Of a stretch of DNA of 64,000 nucleotides, positions 28,568 to 42,112 are shown one piece after another (within the stretch, counting starts at the first letter, position 1; each line of letters begins with the position of its first letter). The notes under the pieces are model-generated. The model was not told where the DNA came from, ran no database searches, and worked only from the letters and a program-made list of their open reading frames with translations. Made by a program: the position numbers and the translations under genes. Source of the DNA: Cristatella mucedo (Eukaryota; Bryozoa; Phylactolaemata; Cristatellidae); contig WPIO01000003.1 of assembly GCA_009760855.2 (NCBI GenBank), positions 10,617,001-10,681,000 of the forward strand, written 5' to 3'.

Positions 28568-31500
28568 CGCCGCTGCCATCACCACCTGCCACTACAAGCC
28601 ACTGTGCGATTTAGAGCGTGCTTACACAATGGCACGAATTCCTTTGGTTAAGCCTGAAACACTGCTTTCTATGTATTGAATTTTCAAGCCACAGTTGCGA
28701 GATGCCTATTATAGAAGTGGTAGCTGTATCGCAGTCCAAAGATTTGGAACTGTTCTTTAAGCCGGGCAATCGGAGGCCATTCGCAAGAATGTGCACGTGC
28801 AATCGCATTAAATTCAGCGTTAAACCGGATCACTGTTTTCTATAATGTAATGTAGAATTAAAAACGCCGTATCACGATGCCTATCATTGCAGTAACAATT
28901 TATGGCAATACCTATATCTTGGGGGTTGGATTGCCCTAGTCTGTGAAGGCTATAGCATGAGAACACGCAAGCAAAACGGCATGAAATCCGGCAGCTTTAC
29001 TTGTAACATTGAGTTCTATAGTGAAGAATTAAAGCGGCACTTTGGCCAAGCTTTTTTGCTGAAATGGCAGCTGTATTCAGGTTTGACAATCTAGGGCTGC
29101 CATTTGGACGGGCCATCGGAGGCCATAGCCTGAGAATGCCAAAGTGAATTCAGATATCAAATTTGGACGGTAAATTTTCCGTCTACTCTCTAGCATTCGA
29201 AATCAAAACCGTAGTTGCGCGAAGCTGTTTTGGAAACGGCAACTGTTTCACCATTCGATTATTCAGGGCTGCTATCAGGGCCGGGCCTCTTGAGGCTATT
29301 GTATGAGAATGCGTCAGCGAAATCACATGAAATCTGGTTGGTAAACGTGGAACACTGTTTTCCATAAATTGAATCCAAAACCACGGTTTCGTGATGCCTA
29401 TTGTGAAAACTGCATGTGTATCGCGTTCCGAAAATGTAGGACTGCTCGTTGAGCCAGCCATTGGAGGCCATTACGCAAGTATGCGCATGCGAAATGGCAG
29501 GAAATTATTTAGTGGGTTAACCCTAACCACTGTTATCTATGACGCGGCAGCAAAACCGCAATACTAAACCGTCCATTGTGGCAATAGAAGCTGCATGTCA
29601 GAATGAATATTTACGAAGTCTGGATGACCCGGGCCACTGGAGGCCATAGCATGTACACGCGCGCAAGAGCGATCGGCTGAAATTTGTTGAGTAAACATGG
29701 CAGACTGGTCCTTATAATTTGAAATCAAGACCGCAGTTGCACAAAACATTTTTTGGAAACGGCAGCTGTTTCGCCGTTTGAATATATAAAAAGGCTTGCT
29801 GACCCGGGCCATGTTAGGCCATATCGTGAGAATGTGCAAGTGCAATTGCATTAAATTTGGTTGGCAAACGCGTTCACAGCTCTGTCGAATTTTGAATAAA
29901 AGTCGCACTTCCGACGTTTATTGTGGAAACGGCAGCTACATCGCAGTGTATCGCAGTGCAAAGCATTAATTCGTGGGACCTTTCAGACCCTTTATAACTC
30001 GCTCCAGGAGAAACAGTACCGAGCGTTTATGACAAGCAAGGTGTTATTGCTTAGACGAGCGTGCACAAACGCGCAGAAAGACACTCGGGGTCGCTGGTTA
30101 ATATCATGCACTCAAATATACACCAACGGTAAGCATGAAAAGCCAGTTCGTTGAAAAAGAAGACAACTCTACAGGCTCGCAGGGAAAGCTGCGTATGATA
30201 GGTGTGTCTGTAATTGGGACGTAGATTATGCAAATTTATCGCAGGTGTTTACTGAAGCCAGAGGCGAGATTTCGACCTTCGGTGCATGTGAACTAAAAGT
30301 CCGATCACCAAACGATATGAAATCAGTAAATACCTGTCGTGAAACGACGAGAAGCCGAGGAGCGGGTGGAACGAGAGCACGTGACTGGAGAAGCGAGGAG
30401 GTGGGAGGGATAGGCCGGTGCAGGCGAGTAAAGCTACGCGAAGTTCCGAGAGATGATCTTGAAGTCGATTTGAGCTTTTTTAGCGAGCCAGTGAAGCTCA
30501 GAGAGGAGTGGTGCAATGTGGCAGCTACGCCGTTGGTGACGGACCAGACGAGTTGCAGAGCTTTGCGCTTTTCGCAGAACCACAGATCGGGAGTCCTAAA
30601 AAAATAGTAAATAGAATTGCAGCAACCCAGGTGTGACGACACAAACGCTCGCGAACTAGTTTGGCTGATTTGTGTCCTGCTTGGATGTCCAGTCAAGACG
30701 CATGTCCTGTATGTTGCAAGCGTAGCTTTAAATTGGATGTTCGCACTTAATAGTGCTATGCAGTTTTCAGAAAACTTTTACCCTTAGAATTCCAGTTGCT
30801 TAATTCCATTATTTACAAGTACCTGCAGCTGTGCGTGGCGTTATAACATTACCAGCCGTAACCAGCGATCGTTCGGGTGCCGATGCACTTGGAGCGATAC
30901 GAGAACCTTGTGGCGTCTTGACATTCTTTCATCAGGCAGCCGGGGTTAGTGCGAGGTAACTTAGCCTGCGATAAAGGACTTGGGGCTGAAACTCAGGACA
31001 TCCTGCCACCGCTGAAAAAACGCTCCCCTCAGCCCGAAGCAATGTAAAAGCCAGCCAGCTCTTCGAGAGTTTGCCCGGGAGTCCTTCAGCTGTCGGCCCA
31101 AAAAACTATAGCGGTAATTCGGCGTGCAAATTGCACGGGAATCATTAAATGGAAACGAAAGATGCTTTTGAGAATGTCGACACGCTGTCGTCATTGAAAA
31201 TATGGCAAGCAAGCTTACTCGTTGCATGATGCTTACATCCTAGTAGTGACTGCTGCTTCTGCACGTATCGAAGGCAACTACTATAGCAGTCACTATTACC
31301 CGAGAGAGGTAGAGACGTAGAGAGGAAGCGACGGCGAGACAGCGGGCAATAAGGAGGGGGAGAGAGAGAGAGCAGGGACGTCGTTGCGAGCGCCCCACGC
31401 AGTCGATGCTGCACTCCAGTTAGATTAGTTAAACAACTCGCACGCACTCTGACCTCGCACTTTAACCACTCCTTTCTTTTCGCGACAGGAAGCAATGAAA

Positions 31501-34500
31501 ATGATGGGCCTCAAGGGCTGGGTGTACTGGTTGGCGTGGACAGTTAAGTATGTCGTATTTCTCGGATTGACGGCTCTTATGATGACCTGCATACTCTGCC
31601 CTCCCGGAGTCGGTCCGGTGAGCTGCGGCAAGCCGAACACACTCTTTACAATGCAACGACGCTCCCTGGCACGGCTGCCGCTGCTTCCGCTGATGCTGCT
31701 GCTGCCGCCACCGCTGCCGCCGCCACCACCGCAGCCACCGCTGCTGCTGCTGCTGCTGCTGCCTGCTGCTACTGCTGCCGCCGCCACCGCCGCCGTGGCT
31801 GTGATGTTGGTGGTTCTGGAGGGCACCACGCTCATGCTGGATGCCACAATTATTTGCAACGATAGCTTGCCCGTCTTGCCCGTGCCAACTTGCATTCTAT
31901 TCTCTAGGAGAATAAGCTTCGCATCCTGAGGTACACGGACATCAGTGTCGTCTTTGTTTACTTCATGCTCTACGTCATATCCACGATCTGCTTCTGCTTT
32001 ATGATCAGCTCGTTTTTTAACAGAGGTGAGCAATGCTTTCAAGAACCTGACACCTTAGTCGGCTCGACAATCGTTAGTCGTGCATAGAGCGCAGAGCCTA
32101 CGCCTTTCCAGCTGACGATTGAATAGCCCAACTTCTCGAGATCGGATTTGGATTTTACCATCAGCGAATATGTGCACTCACCACTTGTCAGGTTGCACAG
32201 GGCTTGCAGAAAAAGCACTGTGTACTCATTGAGCTGGATTTACTGGCCCAGCTAGCTAGCCCAAACACCGCCGCCACTGCCGTTGCTAGCCTGATGCATG
32301 GCGAAATGTTAGGCGAGCATGGCCGCCGCCGCCGCCGACGCCGCCGTCTCTCGATGCGACCATCGGCCAGCCTGCCCTACCATGACCCGAGCGGGCATGC
32401 CCCCCCCCCCCCCGCTAGGCCACGGGCGATCGCGCTTCCGTTCGTTGCTGCTGGCAGTTTCTGCGCCACGACGGCGTGGGCTGAGAGCGCATGGCGCGGT
32501 GGGCTGGAAAAGACGGCTGGACTCGTTGGGTGGCTAATTGTTCTGACAGTGGCATCGTCAAAATTGTTCGGTTGCAGCCAACGCGGCAGCGGCGGCCGGA
32601 GGGATAATCTTCTTCCTGTCCTACATACCGTACCTGTCCATATACACGAGCTACTATCGACTAGACAAGAGCACCAAGCTGGCCGCCTGCTTGCTCTTCA
32701 ACAACGCCATGGCCCTCGGTGCTTACGTCATGGGCAAGTTCGAAGGAACAGGTGCGCCAAGCAGCCACAAGAAGCCCTCGAAGCACCCTCCTACCTCAGC
32801 CGCACCCCTTCAAATCTTCCCCGGCATCCTTCCCCCCCTCCCACAGCTGACCACTCCGCTAGCTCACTTGACTGGCCAAGCAGCGCCACTTCGCCCATAG
32901 CTCTACCCTAGCTCTCGCGAGATCGCGTCGTCAATTTGCCGCGGGTGCGGCGACCCGATCGCGTCGGTTGCACCCTTGGCCAGGTGAGGGATCGCAGTGG
33001 AGCAACATCGGGCGCCCGGTAAGCCCCGATGACGATTTCTCGCTCCTCGACGCATTCCTGATGATGATCGGCGACAGCGCCTTGTATCTAATCGTCACGT
33101 GGTACGTCGAGACGGCGTTCCCGGGCGCTTACGGCGTGCCGCAACCGTGGTACTTTTTTGTCCAGGTGGGTACCAAAGAAAGCTCCTAAAAGCAGGAATT
33201 CGCGCGACTATCCGATCGCCGCTTCCGCCCTCTGGGGTTCGCCGTAGTTGAGCAGTGCGCTCGCGCTCACCGGCACGCCCATGCATGCATACATACATAC
33301 ATACAGACACACACACGCGCGCGCGCGCGGCACACACGTACAACTTTATTCGGGCGGAAGTCTCAAGACCTCCGTTCGCTAACCAACCCTCCGCCAGCCC
33401 TACTGTCCACGCCGCGGTCGAGCGCGCCTCATCGCTTGTCGTCTGTCACACGAACGTGCGCGAGCCACCGGATCAGGAAATCGCCGCAGGCCGAGCAGAC
33501 TTTACTCCTCCCACAGCTTTCCCCCGACGACGCGGCACTCACCACGCCTTAGCTGTTTCGCACTCACGCGAGGGTGCTCACTAACGGGTGACGGCTCGGT
33601 GCGAAGCCGCTACCCCTTTCGAGCGCCCGCCAGCGCACCCGGTGAGAAAGGCCGTAGCGGCTGATCGCCGAGACGGATTCGCCGACGGCGTTGTACGCAA
33701 GTCCACGATTTTTTTCAATCGCAGCCATCTTACTGGCTCGGGCACCGTACAAAAGACGCCGCTCCAGCAAGTTCGGTCGCCCTGGACGGCGTTTCGGCCG
33801 GAAACTTTGAGCCAGAGCCCGTCAGGGTCAGAGCCGGAGTGGAAATTCGCGGCCTTACCAAGGTGAGCTATGCGGCAAACAACACATGCAATGCAGAGCG
33901 GCTCGTCGCTATGCGCCGGTCGAGTTCGTTTCAAGGTTCGCTTCGCGCCAGCTTCCGTCGTGCGCCATGCCTCTTCAGGCTCTCGGGAAGCCTTGCTCAA
34001 CGTGTAACTAAAGAAGGATTGAAACATTGGCCGAAGGAATCGCCGTTCCAAAATGAGGTTGGGGATCCGTCCTTTTTTGAGCAGCAGATAACTCGAAGCT
34101 GTTCGAAACCTCAGAAAACTTTCCAAATTGCGTTGACGACATATTATAAATTGAAAGTAAACTTGAGAGAGAATGGTGCGATGAAGTCGGAATTTGATTA
34201 ACCCCGGCGGCAATGTGTTCGCTCTTCACGACCATGGTCGTGGGTTCGAATCTTGCAGTGGGCGATCCTTTACGGCTAACTGCAAGCCGCGGCGGTTATA
34301 TAACCATTAAGGCTCTTCTGCCGCTGCGAGAGCTCACTGCCTGTGGACTCGCTTCGCTGAGTCATAGCTGAAACGTTGGGCCCTCTTGCCGCGTGACGGA
34401 AGGACGGATTTTCTCGCTACAACTAGTAGTGACACAAATGAGGTAGCTAATATTTTTTATTTTATTGTTTACTTATAAGAAAATTTGCAGACTCACGTAA

Positions 34501-36805
34501 CGTCCGGGATAAATTGGTCACTATTTAGCGGAAATCTTTATAAATAACAGCCGATCAACTAAAAATCCATTTTGTGACATTGCGGCACCTGTCGGCGGCG
34601 CCATTCTCGGCGTCGCAGCCATTAGCTTTTTCTGCGAGTGCGCTGGCGCACCCACACAGCAGGTGCTTCGAGCCAGATCTCACTACTTGATACCAAAGGG
34701 CTGTGTTTCGGCGCTCCCCGGTGGCCCACGCAGCCGTTGTGCTCGCAAATTTGAATGAGATCTTCGTTGAAATAGAATGAGCACTCCACCCCGCTAGAAA
34801 GTGAATTCAAATTCAATGAAAAAGAGCCAGACCATAAAAATGATCGATTGGATAATGGAATCTCCATGCCACTAAAGGCGGCAAAAGTCTTTCTAATTTC
34901 CTTGCAGGTGTTCACGACCAGAGCAGGTAAGAAAGCCGCCGTCAATCAGATGAATCTCAATTTTTACGAAGGTCAGATAACAGCCCTGCTGGGCCACAAC
35001 GGCGCAGGAAAGACGACCACCATGTTTATGCTAACCGGTAATAGTGCTGCCCTGAGAGCAATCAGTCGGCGCCGCGCTCGGCTGGACTTGAACCGTACGC
35101 GAGACAGACTTTTTATAGCTCAGATTTGCCTAGACAAAACGCTGCGGCCAATTGCGGCTGCGTGAAGCGGAGAACATGCATCTCCCGCATGCGCGGCAAC
35201 GCGTCATTCGCAGGTTTTCTGCCCCCGACTGCCGGCACGGCTGTGCTGAACGGTTTCGACATCAGGAAAGACATCGGCGGCGTCCGATCGAGTCTCGGTC
35301 TTTGTCCGCAGCACGACATTCTCTGCGAGAATCTAACCGTAGAAGAGCACCTGTACTTTTTCGCCGAGGTGAACGCTACAACGCTCGCCCGCATTTCTGT
35401 CCCAGAGGGGACCGCTGCTAGGTGCCCGAAGCAGCGTGCTCTCACTTTTAATCTTGCGCGCGCACGATGTCTGCTGTGCGACAGCGAGCAGCTGAGAGAA
35501 GAACTTGATCACCCGGAATAGTGCCTTGCAAGTAGGACCACTCGTGTTCTATTTACTTTCGAGCAATCGAACAACTATGGCAGGATCCAAGAAGAATAGA
35601 TTTGGAACAAAAAGAGTTTTTCTACTTCACTCCAGTGCCTAATTTGCTCGATTAAATTGGTCGCTTTTGCTTATTTAGCTTGCATCACCAGCCCAATTGA
35701 AATTGGCAAGTGGCTGGCAAATAATTCGCCCACTGGATTCCAATCGGTCTAGCACCAAGTACGCATTTTCACTTCAAAATCAGACTTCTCAGAGCGTGCA
35801 GATGTATAATTAAAAGGTGATTAATTGAAGTAAATCTTTTTAAAATGAACTGTTCTTGTGTAAAGTTGCGTCAGGATGTATTGCCTACTGCGATACCGAC
35901 TTTGCCACATTGGCGCAGTGGCAATTTGAAATACATGTCTATAACTTCTCCGGTTACCAGGCGTCAAACAAATAAAAATTTAAGAACGGTAGAACCAAGA
36001 TATAACCTTGGCATGAAAATGTCTAGTTTTGAAACAGAATTTTTTGTATCCCAATTCTTGATTAGTCTTGAGCTATAAGACACAGTTTTCTAAGGCAAGT
36101 TTTTTTTATAATTCTTGACTCTTATCGAGCAGCTATTTATCATTACTAGAGCTTTAGCTAAGCCCATATTTTTCTGCTCTCTGTGTAGACTACCTTCCAG
36201 TTGGTTACATTTGAGAATGCAGCAGCGGAAAGTCTCTACCCCTTGTGTGTACTGGATTCTGTAAATTAACTTCCCAAGGTCAATGAAAAAAACGGCAACA
36301 TGTTTATTTATTTTTCCTAGCCCAATTTTGATATTTTCTTCTTTGCACATCAAACACTTTTATTGAAAATGAATAGATTCAATAGCAATATCTTTCCTAT
36401 TGGAATAATATATGATTCAATCTGGAGTCTCGTGTTAGTTCTGCATATCTTAACTTGCGACAAATTTTAAATTCCAAAGTTCCCCATGTTTTGCTACAGT
36501 TTTTGTTTCCTAAACCATTTGGTCTTTAAGCAGTCATTGCCGTGGAGCTTGCATCACTTCGGACAGTATATACCCATCTCGCGATCTTTCTTTAGCTGAA
36601 GAACTGTTCTCATGAGAATTTGCACGAAGAAGTGGAATACTATATAAAAACGTTAGGCTTGGAAGAAAAGAGAAAGGCTTACGCTCAAACTTTATCTGGA
36701 GGACAGAAGCGACGGCTGTCCGTCGGTATAGCTCTCATTGGAAAAAGTAAGGTAAGGAATGCGACATCTTATGTCTGCAGAACATTGATTCTCTCACCCC
36801 CTTTC

Positions 36806-36888
<83 letters not shown>

Positions 36889-39800
36889 TTTTCTCTGTAT
36901 TTCTTTTATCTCTACATTTTCTGTTACCTCTACGTTTTCTTACGTATTTTGCCATGGCGTCACACTCGTCAACAGATAAGGTAGAGGCTATGTAGTAAAC
37001 TGTGTTCGTTTTGTTAACTTTTATTTACAATGAGGTAATTTGTTTCTTAAAGAATCTGCAGCTACATACTAATTTTTTCGGGAAAAAAATGGCTTTTACA
37101 TTAGGGAACCCTGTATCTATTTCGCGGTGTGCTCCCAAATTGATGTCAGATTTACTTGTATGTGACATAATTTAAACTAATTTTTAATAAATTATTAATT
37201 ACTTCAAGGTACTAACAACCATTCCCAGAGTAACTACTTATGGATATGCAGCTCACGTAATCCCCATCTTATTTTATGGTGTTATGAGGCCGCATAGAAA
37301 TTGGCAGTTTGTGTTCAATCCCTTGATCTCATTTCCAGATTTATTTCCTCTCTCAAAATGAGTTGCTAAAGCGAGTAAATTTCACACTTAAGGTTCTAGG
37401 AGGCGTCATGCTAATTAACGAAATCTCAGTATTTTAAGTGAAGCATGTTTCTCTAACCTACTTTTACGCATTACAATCGTTACGCCCAAAATTCTTTGCC
37501 TTTTCATGGATTACTAGAACAAAGCAAATTTTCCATTAGATCAGTTGCACGATGGGCTTGATCCCAATCACCCAGAAAATAATACCGGTAATTTTATTTC
37601 AGTAGATGGGCTTGATCCCAATCACCCAGAAAATAATACCGGTAATTTTATTTCAGTACTGAAAGTTCTCCGAGATGGCTGTATCTCGCTATGAAACATA
37701 CATCTCTTGACAGTATAAGATTTCAAGAGTAACTAATAACCCAGATTTTTCTAGCAGCGTATGCATTGTGTATGTAACTCAGTTATTATGTACTTACGGG
37801 ATGCACTAGTATATGCAATTATATTTTATTACATTGTAAATTATATTATGTTATATTATATACTACTACATCTAATCCGTTGGAATCCGTCTTTTCCAGC
37901 CCATGAGAAAAACCTAGCCAAAGAAATATGGCTCTCTTATAAGGCTATACAAATCTTTAATTATTATTATTATTATTATATATGGGTTCATCCTGCAGAC
38001 TTGTTTAATGAGCGAGACTTTGGAAACTATTCCAGTTTTATCCTGCACTGAATCAGATGTAATTAGCGATTTCATTGCGATGGTTTATATCATGGATTGT
38101 TTCTGTGTATCTGGTGGTGCTGAAGAAGCTGCGGCAGATGCAGCGGTCATCAAGTCAGCTGACCTGCTAAATAGTCCTTAAAATGTCTATGATTATGATA
38201 CGCTTGTCATTTCTGACACGTTCGAATGCTTTTTATTCAAACAAAATTACGAATAGTCATCCTTACCTGTAAATGAGGCTTAAAATAATGAACCAGTGAC
38301 TTTTTGGGTGCATGCTTCAAAATGGATGGCACAACCATGACAAACCGTGTTCAAAAAACTGCTTGTTGTACTGATTTATCTGAATATTAAATGTGCAAGA
38401 CTGCTTTGCTTTTCCGGCTACTGCAGATATAGCTATGCGCTAATTGCCTAGTGATGCATGTCTAAAGTGACTGTCTTTTAAGTAAAAAGGGCAAAATGCT
38501 GCTCGCTAATATATAGGTAGTCATTCTGGATGAGCCCACGTCTGGCATGGATCCATCTGGCAGGCGCCACATGTGGGACGTGCTGCAGAAGCAGAGAGCT
38601 GGCAGAACTATTGTGCTCTCTACGCATTTCATGGACGAGGCAGACTGCCTAGGTGACCGAGTGGCCATAATGGTGGACGGCACGGTGAAATGTTGTGGAT
38701 CACCGCTATTCCTGAAGACCAAATACGGTTAGTCTTTTGTTCGTAAACCTATACCCGTATCGTGAAGATTTGACTCGCGTCTCACCTAAGCTCAAATGCA
38801 TACGAAGAAACTGTCTTCAACTGTCATGCACGCACTATGACTGAGCGAGCGCTCAAACGGATGTCAACCGATACGCGAAAAACGGGCCTTGATCAGGCTC
38901 TTCTAATGCCTTCGTCTACAAAACGGGTTGCTTTAAGGTCTCCTAATACCTCCGTCTACAAGATCAGAAAAGGCTCGCGTCTCTTTGACATTGCTCCGCC
39001 GAACAATTTTCTGTTGTTGTTTCCATGAAATTCCTTGGAACGATTGCATTAATTGGCGGTCTGAGTATTGCGTCTGATGCATATTTGCCAGCCTAGTTGA
39101 ATCGCTTATTCATTTATAATAATTCTTTGCCAGTTTCAGAATTAGCAACGTATTTAATGGATATATTGCATGGGCATAAACACTATAATTGCATATATAA
39201 CTGTCAGATACTCTTGGGAACCAGAAAGTTTTCAGGCGAAGATAATAGACAAATATGCATCGATACATACAGAAAATAAGCTTCGTATGAAAGCTATAAT
39301 ATTGCCAGTTGTCTTTGACAATTTGATTTCATGTAGAACTTGAAAGTGTATTTAGTATACCAACCCCTTATACAACTCACCACACCTCAAGGCTGATTGT
39401 GTGCTGCTTCCTACAGCCCTTAGGAAAACAATCTAAAGGGCAAATTTTACTAGCAATAATAATGCTAGTATAACAAGCAGGAATAGTTTTTTCTCTTATT
39501 TTTTGCACTCCATTCTTGTGTCACTGACATCAAAACTGCTTCAATTATTTTAAAATACTAAAATCCGTCCGCAGCCACTTCTGAAATTTCACAAATTGCT
39601 TACTTTCCAGTATAAGAATATGCAGTATCTATATTGCCATTGCAAGTATGGTAAGTAGAGTAGTAATTACTCCAACATGTTAATGCCATTAGATCAAATC
39701 CATGACTGATTAAGAGTGCCATCTAAAAGTTTAAAAAGTGCTCGGACAACAACTTCCATTCTCTATAAGGTACGTGACTTGGTCTATTTTCGTCAAGCGC

Positions 39801-42036
39801 AGCCGTGGTACCGACTGGCATCGTGTCTTGGTATCTTTTTCGTGCAGTTGTGTTCTCATTATTTTAAGATGTTGAGCTACTTCCGGTCGTAATTTTGACA
39901 AACTTGCCAAGGGTAAAGCATGTATTTTTTTAATTACCGCTATCCCTTTACAATAATAAATGTCTCTTTAAAAAATGTGAGATCTTTAATAATTGATGCA
40001 TCGCATATGAAAAATTCTTAACAGTTAAATTTCTACTATAGCATTTACAGTGAGAGACTCCTCCCATAACTAAGGAAGAAGTAGCATCCTTTATTTAAAC
40101 TTCTGCGTTAAGCTAAAGGGTGTGGATAGCACGTCCGGAAAAGTTATAACCTGAATTACTCGTTCACGAGAAAACCTCCGCAGTATAAACTCCTCAATTG
40201 TAAGTATGGGCGCTTTAAATAGAGAAAAACTACTGCAATTAAAAATATTACTTCTGCCCACCCTGTAAAGTCCATATCATTCGGCTATAAATTCGCCTAT
40301 CCGTTGCTCGCGCCGACACGCATTCATTATATTGATGTTCACATGAAGTATTTCTGAAAGACTTGATGTTTTGTTATTCAATGTATAAATGCATACTCAT
40401 AGGCTAGGTCTAAGCGCAATATGTGCTTATGCGTGCTGACACTATGCATGCTGCCACTAACCATACTTGTATGCTGACCCTGTGCATGTTCTTTTTGTTT
40501 ATTGAGCATGCTATCACTAACCATTCGATCATGTTTCCTTTGCAGCAAATTTAAAGCACCCGGAGAGATGTTGAGTTCTCTGATGACGCTGTATCAAGTG
40601 TGTTTCTATTATTATTATTATTAATAACGCACGAACTTTTTCATACTTCTTGCATACTTTCTTTCTTACCTTTCTAAGCCTCATTGAAAAAAAATTTAGT
40701 AATTTATGTAACTAAAATCCTCTACAAGCCCAGTAGGAACAAGAGCACCAAAGCAATGCTTTACAGCAGCAACACTATGCAAGCAAGGTCTAACTATGTA
40801 GAATGACATTGAAATCACGTAAGAGAAAGTCAGCCTCTTTTTATGACTGCACGCTCTTATAAAATATTCATCAGCTTTATTTTTTATTATACCGATAATG
40901 GACTATGTAATTTGCTGCAGTTGCTGCAGAGTCCCGTTCTGAGAGATAAAGGTGCTAACTAAAAAATGAAACTTTCATATTTAACGTATCCACTAGCAGC
41001 GGCTTGATCTAATAGGTAAACACGTGTAAAGTTATTACTGTATGCATATAATCTGCGACGTCTAGATGTGTAGAAGTGTTGCAGCGCAGTAGTGAGGGTT
41101 AATCCAAGTTGGACAGAGACCAGGCTTTCGACACAATAAAGCTTTCGACAGCATTGCTATCTTGAGCGAATGAGCGCCTCTCTATATCATTGGTAAGTTA
41201 GTCACAAACTTATATATATTTTGCTACTCATTTCCTTTTAATTAATATATTCCACATCTGTTATGAGCAGCTTTGACAGAGTTGTGTGTGCTTTTATGTA
41301 TGATTGCAAATCGGGCAGCTGGTGGGTCTTCCCAGCTTTCTGTCCTTGTCCTTCCGATTTCTTCACTCTTTGCTCGATGTCTCTACTGACCACCCTAAAG
41401 ACAAGTGCTCCCTTCTCGCGAAATAACTAGCAGCTAATTGGTGGAATGACTTCAGCAAAGTTATTTATGCCTGATATCATGAACGCGGTAACGTTGAGAA
41501 TCGTGAAATTTCACTTTTACTTGCTCGATGCGATTCACCAGCGGTCTGTAAATGTCAGCCAGCTCCAAAGAGATCAATATTAAATGGGAGCTGATTCAAC
41601 AGGCTTACTTATATAGCGGCAGAAGAGCCTTGGCGGCCATATTCCCGTTTCAAACGGAAAATGAAGGATTGCCTACTGCAGAACTCAAACCCACGACCTG
41701 GATCGTGAAATGCGAGCACATTGCACCAGATCCACAACCCAGCGGCAATGAGGGTTAAGAAGGTGAAGGCACTTGTGTTCACTTCCGGTTAGGATCCCTG
41801 GGTCCGCATCCTTAGCGCTGGTGGTAGTCTTCGCTCGCGAATAAGGCTCGTAGAAAGGCTGGCAGACATTTAATAGCTACCGCATGAGTTCAAACTGCCG
41901 TTACTCAAATTCCCTTTGAATTCCAGTCTATCATACAGTGGTGATTCAGACGCATAAGTTGACCGAAGTATCACAAATGAGCGTATTTCTCGCGGCCATT
42001 CACTGTGCACTCCGGTGTGCGCTTTCGCGCCTTTCT

Positions 42037-42112
<76 letters not shown>

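Noticed and set aside
31425-32042. 205-codon minus-strand ORF with Ser/Gly run
   Set aside because: Opposite ABCA exons 5 and 6 and the triplet-rich intron 5; no family resemblance.
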